Source: Phytoactinopolyspora endophytica
Lineage (GTDB): Bacteria; Actinomycetota; Actinomycetes; Jiangellales; Jiangellaceae
Length of the DNA stretch: 10,362 nt
Assembly: GCF_004138495.1 (NCBI RefSeq)
Contig: NZ_ML142863.1
Coordinates: forward strand, 148,664-159,025
Direction: 5' to 3'
Both the position numbers and the translations under genes were made by a program. The notes beneath the pieces are model-generated. The model was not told the origin of the DNA, made no database searches, and saw only the letters and a program-made list of their open reading frames with translations. Positions within the stretch are counted from its first letter, which is position 1. Every line of letters begins with the position of its first letter. This document shows positions 6,063-10,362 of the stretch, in pieces.

Positions 6063-9000
6063 TCCGTGTCCAGCATGGATCGGGCCTGCTCCGGCGTGAG
6101 ATCGGCGCCGCGCGCGAACAGGGCGGCGAAGTCGGGCTCCGCAGCCTTGACCGTGCCCGTGATCCGGGCCAGCTCGTCGCGCTCCGACGTGGACAGCGGC
6201 AGCCCGGCCTGCTGCCAGGCGGCATCGGCCGCGCCGAGCAGCTGGGCAGCCGAGCCCGGTCGTCCGTCGGCCACCAGAGCGGCGGCCATACCCGCCAATG
6301 CCCACGCCATGCCGGGCACTGAGCGGTCGTTCCGGGACACGTCGAAGCCCTCCCGATGCCAGGCCAGCGCCGCGGCTGGGTCACCACGCTGCCCGGCCAG
6401 CAGACCCAGCTCGATCAGGACCATGGGCAGGTACGGCGGGTGGGTGTCGCCGGTCTGATGCTGCCGGGCAGACGCCAGCAGCCACCGCAAGTGGTTCTCG
6501 GCCGGGTCGAGCGTCCCGTCCCGGCGGGCGGCGAACGCCAAGCTGATCGTGGCGAACACCTCCTCGACCCGCTGCCCCTGCTCGGCGGCCAGCTGCCTCG
6601 CCTGCTCGGCGTACTCCCGGGCGCGCGGGTAGTCCCCGACCTGCACCGAGTGCCAGGCCAGCCAGCCAAGCCGACCGGCTACCTCTGACCACAGTCCGAG
6701 TTCTTCGGCGATCCGCAAGCCCTCCCTGCTCAGCCGCGCCGCCTCCGGCTGGTCACCCGTCAGGTCGGCGAAGCCGATCAGCCAGTCGGTGGCCTGCAGG
6801 ACGCCCCAGTCGTCCCCCAGCTCGCCGAACAGCTCAGCGCCACGCCGGGCGTCGCGCTCCAACGCGGCCGGGTCGCCGCGCATGTGCGCGAGCATGGCCC
6901 GTGTGCTCAGCGTGGCCGCCTCGCCCCATCGGTCCCCTTCGGCCCGGCACGTCTCCAAGGCCCGCTCCAGCAGCGTTCCGGTGGCCTTCTCGTCCCCGAA
7001 GTCGATGACGGCCGAGGCCAGGAACCACTCGGAGCGGGCCTGCCCCACCGGGTCCGCCATCTTCTCGTACCGCTGCAACGCCTCGGTCGCCCGCTCCAGA
7101 CCGGCCCGATCTTGCCTGAGGGCCAGGCCGGCGTGCCAGACCTCGGCCCGGGCCCGAACGGCCTCTGACGCCTCGCCCGGCACGGCCAGCGCCCTCTCGA
7201 GAGCACGGCGCGCCTCGGTGAGCCGGCCGCGCAGGAACCGGTGCCAGACCAGGGCGCTCGCGAGCCGCAGCGCCGGCTCGGCCGCGCCGTCGCGCTGGAA
7301 GGTCTCCAGGGCAGCGCGCAGATTCGCAGCCTCGGCGTCCAGCCGTCGCAGCCATTCCCGCTGGCCCGAACCGCGTAGCTGCGGCTCCGCCTGTTCGGCC
7401 AGGGCCAAGTAGTGGTCGGCGTGCCGACGCCGCAGCGTCGCTTCCTCCCCGGCCTCCCGCAACCGGTCCAGGCAGTAGGCCGAGACCGACTCCAGCAGCC
7501 TGAACCGGGGGCCGTCATCGCCGCGCACCACCAGTGACCGGTCCACCAGCCCGGCCAGCAGGTCCAGCACGTCGCCCTCCGCGTCGTCCCCGGCACACAC
7601 CGCCTCTGCCGCGGCCAGCGTGCAGCCGCCGGAGTGGACGGCCAGGCGGCACAGCACGGCCCGTTCGGCCTCCGTCAGCAGCCGCCAGCTCCAGTCGATC
7701 ACCGCGGACAAGGTGCGTTGCCGGTCGGGGGCGTCGCGCGGCCCGGTCCCCAGCAGCCCGAACCGGTCCTGGGGCACCTGCAGCCGCGCCGCCAGCTCCG
7801 CCGCCCCGAGCGCCGACGCTCGGCTGGCGGCGAGCTCCAACGCCAGCGGGATGCCGTCCAGCCGCCGGCACACCTCTGCTACGGCAGCGACCGCCGTCGG
7901 CGCCGGAGACAACCCGGCTCGGGACAGAAACAGCTGTACGGCGGAGGATCGGGCCAGCCGGGCCGGATCGTCGGTGTCGGGGACGTCCAGCGGCGGCAGG
8001 TCCCAGCGGGCCTCACCGCGCAACCGCAGCGGCTCCCGGCTGGTAGCCAGCACCCGCAGGCCCGATGCGGCCGACAGCAGCTTGCCGACCAGCGCGGCCA
8101 CCGGCCCGACCACGTGCTCGCAGTTGTCCAGCACCAGCAGCATCTGCCGATCGATCAGCGCGGCTGCCAGCCGCTGATCGTCCGGCTCCGAATCACCCGG
8201 TGCGTCAGGGATGGACAACGCGGACAAGATCGGCTCGGCGGGGTCGCCCGACCCGTCCCAGGCCGTCAGGTCGACCAGCCATATGCCATCCGGGTACGCC
8301 TCTATCGATGCCCAGGCGACCGCGATGGCCACGCTGGTCTTGCCCACACCGCCCGGACCGGTGAGCGTGACCAGTCGCCCCGCCGCCAGCAGTTCTCGGA
8401 CGCGCTGATTCGCATGATCCCGTCCGACCAGCTCGGTCACCGGCGCCGGCAGGTTGGTGGTGGGTTTCACCGGCCGCAACGCCGGCGCCGGCGCGTCCTC
8501 CGACGGATCTCCGGCCAGGATGGCCCGATGCAGATCAGCCAGTTCCGGTCCTGGATCCAGGCCCAGCTCGTCGGCGAGGTGGTGTCGCAGTTCCTGGTAG
8601 CTGTTCAGCGCGTCGCCCGCCCGGCCGGCCCGGTACAGGGCCCGCATGTGGGTTGCCCGCAGCCGCTCCCGATACGGATACCGGGCCACCTGCTCGCCGA
8701 GCTCGCCGACCAGCTCGCGGTGCTCACCCAGGTCCAATCGGGCCTCGGCGTAAGCCTCGAGGGCAGCCAGGCGCTGCTCCTCCCATCGGGCCACGGTTTC
8801 ACCGGCGAACTCCTCGTCGGCGAAGTCGGCCAGAGCTGTCCCCCGCCACAGCGCCAACGCTTCGGCCAGCAGGCCGGCACGGGTGCGCGGGTCACCGGCC
8901 GCCAAGGCCCGTTCGACGAGGGCACCGAACCGCTCTGAGTCCACAGCTTCCGGACCTGCCCGCAGGGCATACCCGGGCGCCTGGGACGCCACCAGTTCCC

Positions 9001-9244
9001 GACCACCGGGCTCGGCTCCAGCCAGTGCCCGCCGCAGCTGTGAGACCCGTACATGCAGCGCCGCTGTCGGGTCGGCCGGCGCCGCCTCACCCCACAGGTC
9101 TTCGACCAGGCGGTCCATCGAGACCGGACGCCCCTCGTGGACCAGCAGGTCGGCCAGCAATGCCCGCACCTTGCGCCCGGGGATCATGACCAGCTCACCG
9201 TGGTCTGTCCACACGGCCAACGGCCCCAGCACCCCGAAACGCAC
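6053..9244 (-). CDS. SARP-family regulator, AfsR-like architecture (wHTH, BTAD, NTPase, TPR-like tail)
   Basis: A 1063-residue multidomain activator. The N-terminus MRFGVLGPLAVW begins an OmpR-type winged helix (about 1-95, with PGRKVRALLADLLVHEGRPV and LHVRVSQLRRAL). The BTAD follows (about 100-245, ending LADELGLDPGPELADLHRAIL). The NTPase has Walker A GPGGVGKTS (296-304), Walker B LLVLDNCEHV (369-378), LATSREPL (399-406) and GIPLALELAA (464-473). From about 610 on, helical repeats rich in Ala, Arg and Leu resemble TPRs. SARPs activate secondary-metabolite or differentiation genes through direct repeats near -35. I start at the GTG at 9244, six bases after TACTCT, matching the usual SARP beginning; GTG 9247 is possible. 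The frame runs on to 9574 but would overlap the divergent gene. The target cannot be read from this window. Confidence 0.94.
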   Translation of the reverse strand: MRFGVLGPLAVWTDHGELVMIPGRKVRALLADLLVHEGRPVSMDRLVEDLWGEAAPADPTAALHVRVSQLRRALAGAEPGGRELVASQAPGYALRAGPEAVDSERFGALVERALAAGDPRTRAGLLAEALALWRGTALADFADEEFAGETVARWEEQRLAALEAYAEARLDLGEHRELVGELGEQVARYPYRERLRATHMRALYRAGRAGDALNSYQELRHHLADELGLDPGPELADLHRAILAGDPSEDAPAPALRPVKPTTNLPAPVTELVGRDHANQRVRELLAAGRLVTLTGPGGVGKTSVAIAVAWASIEAYPDGIWLVDLTAWDGSGDPAEPILSALSIPDAPGDSEPDDQRLAAALIDRQMLLVLDNCEHVVGPVAALVGKLLSAASGLRVLATSREPLRLRGEARWDLPPLDVPDTDDPARLARSSAVQLFLSRAGLSPAPTAVAAVAEVCRRLDGIPLALELAASRASALGAAELAARLQVPQDRFGLLGTGPRDAPDRQRTLSAVIDWSWRLLTEAERAVLCRLAVHSGGCTLAAAEAVCAGDDAEGDVLDLLAGLVDRSLVVRGDDGPRFRLLESVSAYCLDRLREAGEEATLRRRHADHYLALAEQAEPQLRGSGQREWLRRLDAEAANLRAALETFQRDGAAEPALRLASALVWHRFLRGRLTEARRALERALAVPGEASEAVRARAEVWHAGLALRQDRAGLERATEALQRYEKMADPVGQARSEWFLASAVIDFGDEKATGTLLERALETCRAEGDRWGEAATLSTRAMLAHMRGDPAALERDARRGAELFGELGDDWGVLQATDWLIGFADLTGDQPEAARLSREGLRIAEELGLWSEVAGRLGWLAWHSVQVGDYPRAREYAEQARQLAAEQGQRVEEVFATISLAFAARRDGTLDPAENHLRWLLASARQHQTGDTHPPYLPMVLIELGLLAGQRGDPAAALAWHREGFDVSRNDRSVPGMAWALAGMAAALVADGRPGSAAQLLGAADAAWQQAGLPLSTSERDELARITGTVKAAEPDFAALFARGADLTPEQARSMLDTDRA

Positions 9245-9250
9245 CACCCC

Positions 9251-9256
9251 AGAGTA
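9251..9256 (-). promoter_or_regulatory. -10 box (TACTCT) of the SARP gene, leaderless geometry
   Basis: The minus-strand TACTCT (TANNNT) ends six bases before the GTG at 9244, so the transcript could begin at this codon. This supports 9244 over the adjacent GTG at 9247. A clear -35 at the usual distance is not seen. The rest of the 138-bp divergent gap contains GGCTC repeated ten bases apart (9319-9323 and 9329-9333) and a small gcgag/ctcgc inverted repeat (9315-9325), which could be regulator sites but are weak. Confidence 0.45.
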
Positions 9257-9347
9257 CGGAAGCCGGTCAACTGCCACCGGGGCAAGGGCGCCAGCGCGCG
9301 ACCATCGGTTCCCCGCGAGGCTCGCTCCGGCTCCGAGCGCTAACACC

Positions 9348-9375
9348 TTGTCCAGCTTCGGGTGTCCGCTAGGTT
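9348..9375 (+). promoter_or_regulatory. Promoter of the methylenetetrahydrofolate-reductase-like gene, near-leaderless
   Basis: TTGTCC (9348-9353, four of six to TTGACA) and TAGGTT (9370-9375, TANNNT) are separated by 16 bases. The ATG begins at 9383, seven bases after the -10, so the mRNA would start at or one base before the codon. There is no ribosome site in the intervening bases, which fits a leaderless mRNA. Confidence 0.5.
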
Positions 9376-9382
9376 GGTCAGC

Positions 9383-10162
9383 ATGATCACCTCCGATTTC
9401 CAGGTCGTATGTGAGATCGAGCCGCCCACCCGACCTGATCTGACGCACGTGCGACATCAGATCGGAACGCTGAGCCAGGTCGCTCACACGTTCCTGATTC
9501 CGGATAACCACATCGGCCGCGCCACCGTGTCGAGCGTCGCCGTGGCACACGAAGTCGAGGCGATGGGCGGGCAAAGCATCGCCTGCCTCAACTCGCGTGA
9601 TCGCAACCTGCTCGGATTTCGCCGCGACTTGCTGACCGCCGCAGCTTACGGCGTCGACAAATTCCTCTTCGTCTACGGCGACAAGCCGACGAGCGGCGGG
9701 CGAACGAGTGAGCTCACAGTTCGCACGATGGTCGACGAGGTGCGCTCGCTATCCGAGGACAGGGCCTTCGCCGATGTCTCGGCGTTCCAGGTGGGAACAG
9801 CGGCCGGCCTCCGTCCACTACCAGCCTGGAAACGGTCAGCGGACTTCATATTCGTGCAGGTCACATATTCTATCGACGCGTTGCTGCGATGGCGCGAGGC
9901 CAACCCGGTGGAAGTGCCGGTCTTCGCGGGTGTGATGGTGCTGGCAAGCGAGCCTCACGCTCGCCGCTTGGCCGAAACTATCCCCGATATCGAGATTCCC
10001 GCTGCTCTCATCGAGCGCGTAGCTCGTGACCGCGTCGCAGGTGTTGAAGCGGCCTGCGAGCACGTCATGCGGATCAAAGAATCCGGTGCGTTCGACGGTG
10101 TGCACCTGATCCCGGTAACTCGCTACCGAGATGTCGCGGCCCGCCTCGAACAGACGCTGTGA
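9383..10162 (+). CDS. Methylenetetrahydrofolate-reductase-like flavoprotein
   Basis: A 259-residue TIM-barrel protein of the MTHFR family, slightly shorter than MetF-type enzymes (usually near 300). The N-terminal strand has the catalytic-Glu position CEIEPP (10-15). Then come LIPDNHIGRATVSSVAVA (38-55), the SRDRN motif (71-75), FLFVYGDKP (94-102, with the Asp that contacts the flavin in MetF), WKRSADFIFVQV (149-160, the position of the MetF GAdf-iTQ motif), VPVFAGVMVLA (178-188) and IPAALIERV (205-213). Family enzymes use FAD and a nicotinamide cofactor to make 5-methyltetrahydrofolate for methionine synthesis. The divergence from the canonical motifs leaves room for another one-carbon or flavin role. 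The ATG at 9383 follows the promoter directly; a GTG at 9362 is in frame but lies ahead of the -10 box. It is divergent from the SARP gene. Confidence 0.88.
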   Translation: MITSDFQVVCEIEPPTRPDLTHVRHQIGTLSQVAHTFLIPDNHIGRATVSSVAVAHEVEAMGGQSIACLNSRDRNLLGFRRDLLTAAAYGVDKFLFVYGDKPTSGGRTSELTVRTMVDEVRSLSEDRAFADVSAFQVGTAAGLRPLPAWKRSADFIFVQVTYSIDALLRWREANPVEVPVFAGVMVLASEPHARRLAETIPDIEIPAALIERVARDRVAGVEAACEHVMRIKESGAFDGVHLIPVTRYRDVAARLEQTL

Positions 10163-10165
10163 GCT

Positions 10166-10190
10166 GAGCTCAGCCGTCGAGCGGCAGCTC
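10166..10190 (+). terminator. Hairpin after the MTHFR-like gene, candidate terminator
   Basis: GAGCT (10166-10170) and GCCG (10173-10176) pair with CGGC (10182-10185) and AGCTC (10186-10190): nine pairs with a two-base bulge and a five-base loop. It starts three bases after the stop codon at 10160-10162 and ends before the next promoter. No T-tract follows. The overlapping 12-bp palindrome gctgagctcagc (10163-10174) offers an alternative fold. Confidence 0.35.
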
Positions 10191-10214
10191 GCAGAAAGGC
10201 TGTGGGCGTTGGGA

Positions 10215-10220
10215 TAACGT
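10215..10220 (+). promoter_or_regulatory. -10 box (TAACGT) of the Nudix gene, leaderless geometry
   Basis: TAACGT (TANNNT) is followed by six bases and then the ATG at 10227, the same spacing as for the crp-like and SARP genes. The intervening bases gcgggt do not give a usable ribosome site. No strong -35 is present. Confidence 0.45.
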
Positions 10221-10226
10221 GCGGGT

Positions 10227-10362
10227 ATGAGTTTGCGGCTGGCCGCGTACGCCGTGTGCATCGAGGACGGGCGGGTACTGCTCGCCCGCTCCGTAACACC
10301 GAAGGGCGAGTCGACCTGGACTCTTCCGGGCGGCCGGGTCGAGCACGCGGAGGATCCGTTCG
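10227..10362 (+). CDS. Nudix hydrolase, N-terminal part (3' end outside window)
   Basis: Forty-five codons are present and the frame stays open to the right edge. MSLRLAAYAVCIEDGRVLLARS is the usual first strand pair of a Nudix fold, and WTLPGGRVEHAED (31-43) is the entry to the Nudix box: G36, five residues, then E42 fit the G-x5-E start. The REUxEExGU metal-binding part lies beyond the window, so activity cannot be judged. Nudix enzymes hydrolyse nucleoside diphosphates linked to another group, such as oxidised nucleotides, NADH, ADP-ribose or FAD. It lies 64 bp after the MTHFR-like gene in the same direction, but with its own likely leaderless promoter and a possible terminator between them. 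Confidence 0.88.
   Translation, partial: MSLRLAAYAVCIEDGRVLLARSVTPKGESTWTLPGGRVEHAEDPF

Noticed and set aside
7634..8938. A 434-codon plus-strand open frame inside the SARP gene
   Set aside because: It is antisense to the NTPase and BTAD regions with Walker motifs on the other strand; the translation is Gln/Arg/Gly-rich with no domain.
9245..9574. N-terminal extension of the SARP frame by 110 codons
   Set aside because: It would overlap the divergent MTHFR-like gene, is unlike SARP N-termini, and would run through the likely -10 box at 9251-9256.

Overview
The window is chromosome-type DNA from a high-GC actinomycete. The support is the strongly G/C-ending codon use, a full-length SARP-type regulator of the AfsR architecture, a luciferase-like monooxygenase paired with a FMN reductase of the corynebacterial CE1758/CE1759 type, and several start codons placed 6-7 nt behind a TANNNT box, as expected for leaderless actinobacterial mRNAs. 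I cannot name a genus from this sequence. No rRNA, tRNA, CRISPR array, transposase or integrase gene is visible.

Layout. (1) 1-390, plus strand: the C-terminal part of a LacI-family repressor, entering from the left edge. Its stop codon lies inside a perfect 28-bp inverted repeat (381-443) that separates it from the convergent neighbour. (2) 458-2853, minus strand: a MarR-family regulator, then a luciferase-like flavin monooxygenase whose end overlaps the FMN reductase gene by 8 nt. A 42-bp near-palindrome precedes the monooxygenase, and a related short inverted repeat sits at the -35 position of the marR promoter, which suggests that MarR controls itself and the flavin pair. (3) 3149-3715, plus strand: a dihydrofolate-reductase/RibD-C-like protein, divergent from marR. 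(4) 3823-5946, minus strand: a Crp/Fnr-type regulator and, 39 bp downstream, a covalent-FAD (VAO/berberine-bridge-like) oxidoreductase, probably one operon. This pair lies between two exact 22-bp direct repeats (3727-3748 and 6041-6062). (5) 6053-9244, minus strand: a 1063-residue SARP regulator (wHTH, BTAD, NTPase, TPR-like tail). (6) 9383-10162, plus strand: a short methylenetetrahydrofolate-reductase-like flavoprotein, divergent from the SARP gene. (7) 10227-10362, plus strand: the start of a Nudix hydrolase that runs off the right edge.

How it fits together. Four transcription regulators (LacI, MarR, Crp/Fnr, SARP) alternate with redox enzymes that use flavin or reduced nicotinamide/folate cofactors. 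The clearest functional unit is MarR, monooxygenase and FMN reductase, with the reductase supplying reduced FMN to the monooxygenase. The second unit is Crp-like regulator plus FAD oxidoreductase, whose flanking direct repeats make it look like a separately acquired cassette. I see no complete new defence or mobile system. The most unusual signals are the 22-bp direct repeats, the 28-bp perfect palindrome across a stop codon, and the shared operator-like motif in the two MarR-linked promoters.
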